Assembly (NCBI RefSeq): GCF_009848505.1
Contig: NZ_WWDL01000008.1
Span: 1 to 64,000, forward strand
Length of the DNA stretch: 64,000 nucleotides
Origin: Muricoccus harenae
GTDB taxonomy: Bacteria; Pseudomonadota; Alphaproteobacteria; Acetobacterales; Acetobacteraceae
Direction of reading: 5' to 3'
A model generated the notes under the pieces. It was given only the letters and a program-made list of their open reading frames with translations, did no database searches and was not told where the DNA came from. Numbering within the stretch: position 1 is the first letter of the stretch; each line of letters opens with the position of its first letter. This document shows, piece after piece, positions 42,867 through 51,097 of the stretch. Made by a program: the position numbers and the translations under genes.

Positions 42867-44945
42867 TCAGAACCGGAACTGCACCCCGCCATAGACGCTG
42901 CGCCCGAAGCCCGGCTCGAACAGCGCCGAGTTCAGGGTGGCCACCGGAGCGACGGAGGCGTTGGAGATGTACTTCCGGTCCGCCAGGTTCCGCCCCTCGG
43001 CGAAGACCGACAGCCCGTTCTCGAAGTCCCAGCCGGCGCGCAGGCCGAGGATGGCATAGGCGTTGGTCTTCAGCGTGTTGGCATTGTCCACGAAGAAGCC
43101 CTGCGGCACCCATTCGACATTGGGCGCAATGCTGAAGCCCGCCGGGTGCCGGTAGCGAAGCTCCGCCCGGTAGAGGTGGCGCGGGGCACCGGGCAGCTGG
43201 TTGTCGCCATAGACGGCGTCGCCATCGAAGCGGAAGTCGTTGAAGCTGTAGGCCTGCCGCAAGGTGAGGCTGTCGCCGAGGTCAGGTGCGGCGAGGTTGC
43301 GCAGCATCGTCCAGGACAGTGATGCCTCGATGCCCTGGTGGATGGTGCGCCCGGCATTCAGGGCCAGGGTCGCCCCCGTGCCGGTCGGGTCGAAGAGCTG
43401 GATCTCGTCCCGGATCGAGGCGCGATAGGCTGCCACCTCCCATTCCAGCCCGTCGCGCCGGCCACGCGTGCCGATTTCGGCGGTGCGTGCCCGCTGTGCC
43501 TTCAGCGCGGAAAAGCCGCGCGCCGCCAGCGGCGTGAGGTCGCCGATGGTCGGCGGCTCGGTGGCCCAGGCGAGGCTGGCGAAGACCTGCGCCTCAGGCG
43601 CCGCATCCCCCGGCACCACATCCCAGAGCAGCCCGATCTGCGGATTGGCGAAACGATAGGTCTCCGAGCCGGACTGGTCGCCATCCGAGAGGAAGCGGTC
43701 GCGGCTGGCGCGATAGGTCTCGCCCAGTTGCAGCCCGGCCACCAGGGCGAGGTCCGGCAGGAGGTGGAGCGTGTCCTGCAGCGTGACCGTGTGCTTGCGC
43801 GCGCGATCGGTGCTGGAGGCCGTCAGCCGGCCCGGATGGCCGCCGAGATTGAGATAGCGCCGGCTGTCATAGGTGCCGAAGCCCAGCGTGGCGCCGGCGA
43901 CGACGCGGTTGCGCAGCCCGGCGATCTCGCCGTCGAGCGTCAACCGGGCGAAGCCGTTCACGTCGTCGGTGCGCTGGTCGATATACTGGAAGATCGGGTG
44001 GTCCAGCTCCCGGTGCACAAAGGAGGCGCCGAGATCCAGCACCGCGCCGGGCGCGATACGCCAGCTGGTGCGGTTGCCGAAGCGGTTGCTCTCGGTGTTG
44101 CGCTGGTAGTCGTTGGCGATATTCGCGGCGGCGGCCGCGCGCGGGTTGGAAAGGGCCTGCTGGCGGGTCACGCTGCCCGGGATGCGCTGCTCGATGTGGT
44201 TGTAGCCGTAGTAGAAGCGCGTCTCGATATCGTCGGTGATGCGCCAGCCGAAATTGGCGTTGAAGCGGCGGCTGTCGCCCCAGCTATGCTGGCGGAAGCC
44301 ATCCTGGCTCAGGGCCGAGAAGCTGGCCCAGGCATCGAAATCCCCGGCCTCCATGCCATAGGCCCCCTGCGCCCGGCGATAGCCATAGGTGCCGGCCTCG
44401 CCGCGCAGGACGGCGCCCGGGTCGCTGCGGCCGGTCGGCGTCACGAAGTTCAGCACGCCGCCCAGCGTCGCGGCGCCCTGGCCGAAGGCATTGGCGCCGC
44501 GCAGCACCTCCACATGGCCGAAGGTCAGCGGGTCCAGCTCCTGGAAGTCGCCCGCGCCATCGGCCTGGTTCAGCGGGATGCCGTCCTGGGTCAGCTGCAC
44601 GCCGCGCAGGTGGAAGTTCCGCGCGAGGCCCGAACCGCGGATGGAGAGGCGCGTGTCCTCGCCCCATTTCGGCTGGGCGAAGACGCCTGGCACGTATTGC
44701 AGCACGTCGCTCAGCCCGGTGACGCCGGCGCGGGTGCGGATCTCCTCCGCGGGCAGGACGGTGACATTCCCCGGCACCTGCCGCAGCCGGGCTGCGGCCT
44801 CGATGGCATCGGGCGCGGTGAGGGAAGGGGCGGCGCCGCTCACCGCCACCTCCGGCACCGCGACGGGCGCGGCGGGGTCCTGGGCAAGCGTGGGCAATGG
44901 AAGGCAGGCGGCTGCGAGCAGTGCCGCGCGGGTCGACGAAAGCAT
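42867..44945 (-). CDS. TonB-dependent outer-membrane receptor
   Basis: The 692-residue protein has a signal peptide (RAALLAAACLPLPTLA), a plug domain (VTVLPAEEIRTRAGVTGLSD, RLSIRGSGLARNFHLRGVQL, VEVLRGANAFGQGAATLGGV) and a 22-strand barrel ending in the typical aromatic YGGVQFRF. No N-terminal signalling extension is present. AGGA seven bases before the ATG supports 44945 as the start. The next gene upstream on the same strand encodes a DUF2946 protein, a family often beside metal-uptake genes. The substrate is unknown; copper or a ferric chelate are candidates. Confidence 0.93.
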   Translation of the reverse strand: MLSSTRAALLAAACLPLPTLAQDPAAPVAVPEVAVSGAAPSLTAPDAIEAAARLRQVPGNVTVLPAEEIRTRAGVTGLSDVLQYVPGVFAQPKWGEDTRLSIRGSGLARNFHLRGVQLTQDGIPLNQADGAGDFQELDPLTFGHVEVLRGANAFGQGAATLGGVLNFVTPTGRSDPGAVLRGEAGTYGYRRAQGAYGMEAGDFDAWASFSALSQDGFRQHSWGDSRRFNANFGWRITDDIETRFYYGYNHIEQRIPGSVTRQQALSNPRAAAAANIANDYQRNTESNRFGNRTSWRIAPGAVLDLGASFVHRELDHPIFQYIDQRTDDVNGFARLTLDGEIAGLRNRVVAGATLGFGTYDSRRYLNLGGHPGRLTASSTDRARKHTVTLQDTLHLLPDLALVAGLQLGETYRASRDRFLSDGDQSGSETYRFANPQIGLLWDVVPGDAAPEAQVFASLAWATEPPTIGDLTPLAARGFSALKAQRARTAEIGTRGRRDGLEWEVAAYRASIRDEIQLFDPTGTGATLALNAGRTIHQGIEASLSWTMLRNLAAPDLGDSLTLRQAYSFNDFRFDGDAVYGDNQLPGAPRHLYRAELRYRHPAGFSIAPNVEWVPQGFFVDNANTLKTNAYAILGLRAGWDFENGLSVFAEGRNLADRKYISNASVAPVATLNSALFEPGFGRSVYGGVQFRF

Positions 44946-45006
44946 GATGGAATCCTGACAGGCATGGGCAGGGCGGCCCCGGATGGGGCCGGCGCGGGCA
45001 TGACGG

Positions 45007-45375
45007 TCAGGCGGCGGGTGGGGCCCTGGGTTGCTGCGGCGGTGCGCGGGGCGGGAAGGGCGGCAGGCCGGCGCGCCCCGCCGAATGCGCCACGGCCAAA
45101 TACAGGATGCGGCGATCCGGCGCCTGCGGCCCTGCAGGCTCGATGGCCGCCGGCCCCTGGCAAAGGTCGCAGCAGGTGGAGTCGTGGGATGCCTCGACCG
45201 GCTGGCCGTTCTCATCGACCAGCACGGTCCGCGTGCCGGAATGGGTGCAAAGCTCCACCGCCGTGGCGCGGCCGAGCATCGCCAGGGCACGCATCTGCGG
45301 CAGCACCGCCCCCGCCCATTGCAGGAGCAGGAGCAGGGCGATCAGGCGCGCGGCGAGGCTGCGGGGCGGACGCAT
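45007..45375 (-). CDS. DUF2946-like small membrane/periplasmic protein
   Basis: The 122-residue protein has one N-terminal hydrophobic helix (LAARLIALLLLLQWAGAVLP), then VELCTHSGTRTV and STCCDLCQGPAA, a histidine-cysteine pattern that could bind a metal such as copper, and a proline-rich tail. This agrees with DUF2946 proteins, many of which lie beside TonB receptors, as here (61-base gap to the receptor start). GGAG precedes the ATG at 45375. Function not established. Confidence 0.7.
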   Translation of the reverse strand: MRPPRSLAARLIALLLLLQWAGAVLPQMRALAMLGRATAVELCTHSGTRTVLVDENGQPVEASHDSTCCDLCQGPAAIEPAGPQAPDRRILYLAVAHSAGRAGLPPFPPRAPPQQPRAPPAA

Positions 45376-45485
45376 CACCGCTCCGCTAACAGAGGGCCGC
45401 CCTGCTGGCGAGGCTGGCGCTAATCCTTCCTCCACCCTCGCCGCGCATCCTTGCCTCAGGGCCGCCGAAGCCCCATCCCCTCCCT

Positions 45486-47354
45486 GTGATTCCCGATCAG
45501 GTCATTCGCCGCCTTCCTCCCACCACCGCAGACCGCATCGCCGCCGGCGAGGTGGTGGAGCGCCCCGCCGCCGCCGTGAAGGAGCTGGTGGAGAACGCGC
45601 TGGATGCCGGTGCCCGCCGCGTGAACGTGACGCTGGAGGGTGGCGGCATCGACCGCATCCTGGTGGAGGATGACGGCAAGGGCATGGTCCCGGCCGACCT
45701 CGCCCTCTGCATCGAGCGCCATGCCACCTCCAAGCTGCCGGACGAGGCGACGCTGTTCCGCATCGCCACCCTCGGCTTCCGGGGGGAGGCCTTGCCCTCC
45801 ATCGGCGCCGTCTCCCGCCTGTCCATCACCACCCGCCCGCGCGACGGGGACGCCCATGCCATCGCGGTGGAAGCCGGCCGCGTCGGCGAGGTGACGCCCG
45901 CCGCCGCGCCCCCCGGCACGCGGGTGGAGGTGCGGGACCTGTTCTTCGCCACCCCCGCCCGCCGGAAGTTCCTCAAGACCGCCGGCACTGAGGCCTCCCA
46001 TGCGGTGGAGGCGGTCCGCCGCCTCGCCTTCGCCTGGCCGGAGGTGGGTTTCCGCGTCACGGTGGATGGCCGCGTTGCGCTCGACCTTGCCCCCGCCGAC
46101 CGCGCCGGCCGCGCCGCCGCCCTGCTGGGCCGGGAATTCGCCGCCGCCGCCGTGCCGGTGCAGGGCAATTGGCCCGACCTGGCGCTGGAGGGTCTCGCCG
46201 CCCTGCCCACCCACAGCCGCGCCACGGCCACCGAGCAGCATCTGGTGGTGAACCGCCGCCCGGTGCGGGACCCGCTGCTGCGTGCAGCATTGCGTGTCGC
46301 CTATCGGGACGTGCTGGCCGCCGGGCGCCACCCCGTGGCCGCGCTGTTCCTGGAAATCCCGCCCGATGCGGTGGATGTGAACGTCCACCCGATGAAGACG
46401 GAGTTGCGCTTCCGCGATTCCGCCGGCGTGCGCGGCGCGCTCATCGCCTCCCTCCGCCGGGCGCTGGGAACGGGGGCGGGAGTTGGCCCCGCGATCGGCG
46501 TTCCGCGCAGCGGCTGGGATGCCGGCGGCGCGCCCGATCCCGCCTGGCCGAGCCGCGCGGGTCAGCCGATCCAGCTGGAACCCGAGGCCGACGCATCCGT
46601 CACCTGGTCCGATGGCAGCGCGACGCCCGCCCGCGCGCCCGGCTTCGCCGAGGCCGGCTTCACCTTCTCCGCCCCGCCGCCTGTGCGCCCCGTCCAGCCA
46701 CGCTTCGCCCTGCCGCCCGGTGCCATGACCCTGCCTGCCGAGGCGCCCGCTTCCCCGGCCGGCACGGTAGAAGGCCCGCTGGGCCGCCCGCTCGCGCAAT
46801 TGCTGGACACCTACATCCTCGCCGAGGCCCCGGACGGCGCCCTCATCCTCGTGGACCAGCATGCGGCGCATGAGCGGCTGACGCATGAGCGCCTCTCGGC
46901 TCAGCTGGTGGCCGGCGGGGTGCGGTGCCAGCCGCTTCTGCTGCCGGCGGTGGTGGACATGCCCGCGGCCGATGCCGAGCGCCTGGCGGAGCGCGCCGAG
47001 GAGCTGGCGCGGCTCGGGCTGGAGATCGAGTTGTTCGGCACCGGGGCCATCCTTGTTCGCTCCCTGCCCGCGCTGCTCGGCACGCCCGAGCCCGCGCCGC
47101 TGCTCGCCGATATCGCGGCGGAACTGGCTGATTGGGAGGAAAGCACGGCGCTGGAGCGACGGCTGGATGCCGCCGTGGCGCGGCTGGCCTGCCATGGCAG
47201 CGTCCGCGCCGGGCGCCGCCTTAACCCGGCCGAAATGGCCGCCCTGCTGCGCGAGATGGAGGCGACGCCGCGCGCCGCCACCTGCTCCCATGGCCGCCCG
47301 ACCTTCCTACGCCTGGGCGCCGGCGACCTGGCGCGGATGTTCGGCCGGACCTGA
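45486..47354 (+). CDS. mutL: DNA mismatch repair protein MutL
   Basis: MutL couples MutS mismatch recognition to strand removal. The GHKL ATPase domain shows IAAGEVVERPAAAVKELVEN, DDGKGMVPADL and TLGFRGEALPSIGAVSRL. The C-terminal domain has DQHAAHERLTHE, which fits the DQHA(X)2E(X)4E endonuclease motif, plus CSHGRPTFLRL, so this is an endonuclease-proficient MutL as in bacteria lacking MutH. The linker from about 325 to 430 is proline-rich. Length 622 residues with GTG start at 45486. It is divergent from the DUF2946 gene and convergent with the DUF4336 gene. Confidence 0.96.
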   Translation: MIPDQVIRRLPPTTADRIAAGEVVERPAAAVKELVENALDAGARRVNVTLEGGGIDRILVEDDGKGMVPADLALCIERHATSKLPDEATLFRIATLGFRGEALPSIGAVSRLSITTRPRDGDAHAIAVEAGRVGEVTPAAAPPGTRVEVRDLFFATPARRKFLKTAGTEASHAVEAVRRLAFAWPEVGFRVTVDGRVALDLAPADRAGRAAALLGREFAAAAVPVQGNWPDLALEGLAALPTHSRATATEQHLVVNRRPVRDPLLRAALRVAYRDVLAAGRHPVAALFLEIPPDAVDVNVHPMKTELRFRDSAGVRGALIASLRRALGTGAGVGPAIGVPRSGWDAGGAPDPAWPSRAGQPIQLEPEADASVTWSDGSATPARAPGFAEAGFTFSAPPPVRPVQPRFALPPGAMTLPAEAPASPAGTVEGPLGRPLAQLLDTYILAEAPDGALILVDQHAAHERLTHERLSAQLVAGGVRCQPLLLPAVVDMPAADAERLAERAEELARLGLEIELFGTGAILVRSLPALLGTPEPAPLLADIAAELADWEESTALERRLDAAVARLACHGSVRAGRRLNPAEMAALLREMEATPRAATCSHGRPTFLRLGAGDLARMFGRT

Positions 47355-47364
47355 CGGTGGCCCG

Positions 47365-47385
47365 GAGGCCCCTAGAGGGGCTCCG
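47365..47385. terminator. Hairpin between the mutL and DUF4336 gene ends
   Basis: GGAG-G-CCCC pairs with GGGG-CTCC around TAGA with one bulged G. It covers the stop codon of the minus-strand gene and lies 11 bases past the mutL stop, so it may serve both genes. Confidence 0.4.
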
Positions 47386-48610
47386 TCGCGATGGTCGTGC
47401 CGCCCGGTCCCGTCTGCAGCGGCTCGACGCCGTGCCGGCCCTCCGCCGGCTCCTCATGCCCATGGGTCCAGAGCCAGCGCAGCGAGTGCCGCAGCGCTGC
47501 TGTCCCGTCCCGCTCGAACCAGCGGCCGTGGGCGAAGACCACGCGCTCCGGCTGGAGCGCGATCAGCCGGGCGGCGGCCCGCGCCGCCTCCGCATGCCGC
47601 GCCTTCACCACGGCGCGGAGATAGGGCGGCGGCATGCTGTCCGGCGCCATGATGCCGAACATCCAGGCCAGGGGCCGCAGGAGCAGCGGCACCTTCGGCG
47701 GCTCGAGGTTCATGACGAGGTCGGTGAGCACCAGCGTGCGGGTCGGCTGGTGGAACATCGCCATCTCGTGGAAGCCCGCGCCACCTGGCACCGGCACGAT
47801 TTCGATCACCCCGCCCCAGGCGGCAGGCGCGGAATCGCCGAGGTCGTAATCGAGCCGAACGCCACTCTTCTGCACCTGAGAACGGTCGCGCAGCCCCGGC
47901 GCGGCCCAGCTGGTGGCCTCCGGGCAATCCTCCTGCCAGTCCTTCAGGAAGGTCCAGTGGGCGAAGTTCGGCGCGACCAAGTGGCGGATCGGCCCGATTC
48001 GCTCCAGCTCCCGCTTGAGGCCCCGGCTGAAGCGCGTGGGGGAGTGCAGCAGCAGGTCGCCGTCGGGCAGCCGGATCACCGTCATCCGCGTGCCGATCAC
48101 CGCGCCGAGCGCATTGGGCAGGAGGCTGTCGACGATATAAACGCCCTCCGCCGCCGGCTTGGGTGTGTCGAAGGGCGGGTAGCCCACCTGCCGTGCGGTC
48201 GCCGCATCGTCGCGGCCCAGCAGTCGCCCGACTGGACCGGAGCCCTGGCCCGGGCCCCGGATGGGCGTGCTCGCGCTGAAGGCCACCACGGCCAGTTCAG
48301 CGAGGCCGACCCCCACGAGAAGCGCGCGCGCCTCGTTCGACTCGTGCCGCATCCGCAGCCCCGCGCCGATCAGCGCCGCGCCGCCAATGGCATCCAGCGC
48401 CAGGTGCTGGCGCATGGAGAGGACGGGCTTCACGCCTCCCTCGTAATCGGTCAGCAGGGAATAGCCCGCGTGATAGGCGCCGGCGGTGCCGAGCGCCCGC
48501 CGCACTGCCGGCGGCAGGGTGGGGCAGGTGGAGAGGCCGCCGAGCAGCGCGGCCACGCCATAGTCGATCAACCCATGGTGACGGGTGGGTATCATCTTCG
48601 GTGCGCCCAT
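47372..48610 (-). CDS. DUF4336 metallo-beta-lactamase-like protein with N-terminal membrane segment
   Basis: The 412-residue protein combines two parts. Residues 1-115 hold several short hydrophobic helices (GLIDYGVAALLGGLSTCP, LALDAIGGAALIGAGLRM, ARALLVGVGLAELAVVAFSA). Residues from about 150 form a DUF4336 domain, with GVYIVDSLLPNALGAVIGTR, IRHLVAPNFAHWTFLKDW, MFHQPTRTLVLTDLVMN and RVVFAHGRWFERDG, a degenerate metallo-beta-lactamase fold. The fusion suggests a membrane-attached hydrolase-like protein. No substrate is known. It converges on mutL. Confidence 0.72.
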   Translation of the reverse strand: MGAPKMIPTRHHGLIDYGVAALLGGLSTCPTLPPAVRRALGTAGAYHAGYSLLTDYEGGVKPVLSMRQHLALDAIGGAALIGAGLRMRHESNEARALLVGVGLAELAVVAFSASTPIRGPGQGSGPVGRLLGRDDAATARQVGYPPFDTPKPAAEGVYIVDSLLPNALGAVIGTRMTVIRLPDGDLLLHSPTRFSRGLKRELERIGPIRHLVAPNFAHWTFLKDWQEDCPEATSWAAPGLRDRSQVQKSGVRLDYDLGDSAPAAWGGVIEIVPVPGGAGFHEMAMFHQPTRTLVLTDLVMNLEPPKVPLLLRPLAWMFGIMAPDSMPPPYLRAVVKARHAEAARAAARLIALQPERVVFAHGRWFERDGTAALRHSLRWLWTHGHEEPAEGRHGVEPLQTGPGGTTIATEPL

Positions 48611-48667
48611 GCCGGTTGGTCCCCGTCAGAACGGGGCAACCGCGCGATGGATGCCGCTTCATCGCCC

Positions 48668-48695
48668 GCCTTTACGACTTGCGCCTTTACGACTT
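48668..48695. repeat. Direct repeat GCCTTTACGACTT, two copies
   Basis: The 13-base sequence occurs at 48668-48680 and 48683-48695, period 15, in the 241-base non-coding interval upstream of the DUF4336 gene and downstream of the acidic-protein gene. The rest of the interval holds a CCCCGT-CAGA-ACGGGG hairpin at 48621-48636 and no gene that I can support. Confidence 0.7.
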
Positions 48696-48851
48696 GGCAT
48701 CACGCCCTGCCGGGCATGATGGCCATGGCGCTTTCAGGCAACCCGTTCAGGCGGCGCCATCAGGCCCCGCCCGTCGGGCACGCGCCCAGCTGTCGGCACC
48801 GGCCGCGCTTGGCTGGGCGGGCCGCTCCGACGCGCCAGGGCCGGGGGAGGG

Positions 48852-49094
48852 TCAGCCCTCCTCCTCGTCGTCGGACCCGCGCAGGTCGCAGGCGATGACA
48901 TAGGCGGGGGAGCCGTCCTCCGCCTCCATCTCCTCGATGATGTCGATGCCGTAGATGTCGATCTCGCCTTCCTCGTCCTCCTCGCCGCCCAGCATGATGC
49001 CGAGCGCGATGGGACGGGACGGGTCGAGCTTCTGCAACTCGGCAATCAGAGCGCCGACCGTCATGGTCTCGGTGGCCTGGGTATTGTCGGACAT
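48852..49094 (-). CDS. Small highly acidic protein of unknown function
   Basis: This 80-residue protein begins with an N-terminal TMTVGALIAELQKLDPSRPI, a segment seen in several bacterial small proteins that likely forms helix-turn-strand, and then a strongly acidic part (GGEEDEEGEIDIYGIDIIEE) ending DDEEEG. AGGAG lies ten bases before the ATG at 49094. The frame is open much further upstream, but that part overlaps holC and the aminopeptidase gene in another frame and is not coding. The small conserved core suggests a binding or adaptor protein. No function known. Confidence 0.68.
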   Translation of the reverse strand: MSDNTQATETMTVGALIAELQKLDPSRPIALGIMLGGEEDEEGEIDIYGIDIIEEMEAEDGSPAYVIACDLRGSDDEEEG

Positions 49095-49162
49095 GGAAAT
49101 GCGCTCCTGAGGGCGGGCCCGATGTGGCAGGCCGTGGCGGGCGGGGCAAGGGCGGCGATGGG

Positions 49163-49609
49163 TTACTCGCGCTTCATCCAGCCATTCGGCCCCTGCTGCC
49201 AGTAGGTCAGGCTGTGCCCGGCCGCCCGCGCGCGGCGCCAGCGGTCCCGTGCGGCCTCCAGCGCGGCGGAGTCGTTGCCGTCGAACAGGTCGAAGATGCG
49301 GTCGAACGCCTCGGCCCGCGCGGTTTCCGCCCCATCGGCCAGAAACAGATGGCGGGCGCCGTTCGGTGCCTCGTCCTCGGTGGTAAGCCAGATGGGCTGG
49401 AGGTCGGGATCGCCCGTGGTCGGCGTGCCATGGGGCAGCCAGTCGGGATCGGGGCAGAGCCAGAGGGCGGTGTCCAGCGCCGCCAGCCGCTCTGGCCCGC
49501 CCACCCGCACCACGGCGCGGCCGCCAGTGGCCAGCACGCGGCCGAGCAGCTTGGGCAGCGCTACCTCCAGTGCCGTGCGGGTCAGGTGGTAGAAACCGAT
49601 CTCGGTCAT
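49163..49609 (-). CDS. holC: DNA polymerase III subunit chi
   Basis: Chi is the clamp-loader accessory subunit that contacts SSB. The 148-residue protein reads TEIGFYHLTRTALEVALPKL, RAVVRVGGPERLAALDTALW, DPDWLPHGTP and PIWLTTEDEAPNGARHLFL, all typical of HolC, and ends with WQQGPNGWMKRE. The ATG at 49609 overlaps the aminopeptidase stop (ATGA). The pairing of an M17 aminopeptidase gene with holC is common in proteobacteria. Confidence 0.94.
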   Translation of the reverse strand: MTEIGFYHLTRTALEVALPKLLGRVLATGGRAVVRVGGPERLAALDTALWLCPDPDWLPHGTPTTGDPDLQPIWLTTEDEAPNGARHLFLADGAETARAEAFDRIFDLFDGNDSAALEAARDRWRRARAAGHSLTYWQQGPNGWMKRE

Positions 49610-51069
49610 GTCTCGAAGCGGTCCGCGACCAGCCGGTCCAGCAGCCGCACCCCGAAGCCGCTCGGCCCCGGGGGGAGGGGATAGGGACCCGACTCCACCC
49701 CTTCCTCGCGCAAGTCCATCCCGGCGATGTCGAGATGCGCCCACGGGATGTCTGCCGGCGTCTCGGCTCCGGCGAATTCCCGCAGGAAGGCGGCGGCATG
49801 GCAGGCATCGGGCAGGAACTTCCCGGCCCAGCCGCCTCCGCCGCCCGCGGGCAGGCAATGGCGCAGGTCAGCGATCGCGCTTTCCAGATCGGCCCGGTGC
49901 CGCTCGCCGATCGGCATGGGCCAGAGCGGCTCGCCCACCGCTTCGCCCGCTGACATGGCGGCATCGCGCAGCGCCGGTTCGTTGCCGAACAGCCCGGCGC
50001 GGTGATGGCCCAGGGCCGAGACGATGCTGCCGGTGAGCGTCGCCAGGTCGATCATGGCGCGGGGCTTCAGCCCGCGGGCATGGTGCAGGGCATCGGCCAG
50101 CACCAGCCGCCCCTCCGCATCCGTGTCAACGACCTCCACCCTGCGGCCGGAGGCCATGCGGAGCACGTCGCCGGGGCGGTAGCTGTCGCCATCGGTGGCG
50201 TTCTCCGCGATGGCCAGCACCGCGACCGCCGGGGCGGGGCTGTCGCGCAGGGAGAGGGCCAGTATCGCTCCCGCGCAGGCGGCGGCCCCGGCCATGTCGG
50301 CCTTCATCGCCTCCATCCGTGGACCCCGCTTGATGCTGATGCCCCCCGTGTCGAAGGTGATGCCCTTGCCGATGAAGGCAACCGGTGCATCGGCATAGGT
50401 CGGGCCATGGCCGGGCCAGCGCAGCACGACAAGGCGCGGCGCATGCGCCGAACCTCGCCCCACCGCCAGCAGCCCGCCATAGCCGCGCCGCTCCAGCCAA
50501 TGGCGGCCATGCACCGCCACCTCGATCCCGTGCTTCTCCAGCCCGCGCAGCCGCTCGACGAATTCGGTGGGGGTGAGCCGGTTTCCGGGCTCCGCTGCCA
50601 GGTCCCGCGCGAAGCCCACCCCGCGCAGCACGGCCCGCACCCGCTCGATCTCCGGCGCCGCCTCCTCGGCCTTGTCCACCAGCAGGTCGAGGTGGCGCAG
50701 GGCAGCTGGCGGCTCGGCACCGTAATGGGGCAGGCGGTGGGCGCGCATCCCGGCGCCCACCGCCAGGACCCCGACCTGCTGCGGCGTGAGCCCGCGCGCA
50801 TCGATCACCCCGTGCTTCGCCTCGGCCATGGAGGCTGCCGCCAGCGCCCCCGCCGCCTCCAGCCCGTGCGGTCCGGGGGCAACGCCGACGAGCCAGATCG
50901 TGCGCCCGTGCAGCACGCCATCCAGGCGCAGGGCCTCGCCCTTTTCTGGCGAGAACCCCGCCGCCTGGCCGGCCGGCGCATAGGCGTCCGGCAGCGCCTC
51001 GCCCGCCAGGGCGGGGAAGGCCATCGGGTGGCGGCCGCGTGGCATCTCGGTCAGGCGGAGCTTCAGCAT
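49606..51069 (-). CDS. M17 leucyl aminopeptidase family protein
   Basis: The 487-residue protein has the two-metal M17 active site: VAFIGKGITFDTGGISIK with the metal aspartate and catalytic lysine, MKADMAGAAACAGAILAL, and VVDTDAEGRLVLADAL with the metal residues and catalytic arginine. The N-terminal domain is divergent from classical PepA. It lies directly downstream of a second, longer M17 gene on the same strand (28-base gap) and overlaps holC. It is likely a cytosolic leucyl aminopeptidase paralogue with its own specificity. Confidence 0.9.
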   Translation of the reverse strand: MLKLRLTEMPRGRHPMAFPALAGEALPDAYAPAGQAAGFSPEKGEALRLDGVLHGRTIWLVGVAPGPHGLEAAGALAAASMAEAKHGVIDARGLTPQQVGVLAVGAGMRAHRLPHYGAEPPAALRHLDLLVDKAEEAAPEIERVRAVLRGVGFARDLAAEPGNRLTPTEFVERLRGLEKHGIEVAVHGRHWLERRGYGGLLAVGRGSAHAPRLVVLRWPGHGPTYADAPVAFIGKGITFDTGGISIKRGPRMEAMKADMAGAAACAGAILALSLRDSPAPAVAVLAIAENATDGDSYRPGDVLRMASGRRVEVVDTDAEGRLVLADALHHARGLKPRAMIDLATLTGSIVSALGHHRAGLFGNEPALRDAAMSAGEAVGEPLWPMPIGERHRADLESAIADLRHCLPAGGGGGWAGKFLPDACHAAAFLREFAGAETPADIPWAHLDIAGMDLREEGVESGPYPLPPGPSGFGVRLLDRLVADRFET

Positions 51070-51097
51070 GCTGTCGGCCCGCGATCCGCGCGGTCCC

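Noticed and set aside
45456-47291. A 611-codon minus-strand frame antisense to mutL.
   Set aside because: The plus-strand MutL has all motifs. The antisense product is glycine/histidine/arginine-rich without any recognisable domain.
48852-49964. A longer reading of the acidic protein as a 370-residue product.
   Set aside because: The part upstream of 49094 overlaps holC and the aminopeptidase gene in another frame. The ATG at 49094 has its own ribosome site.
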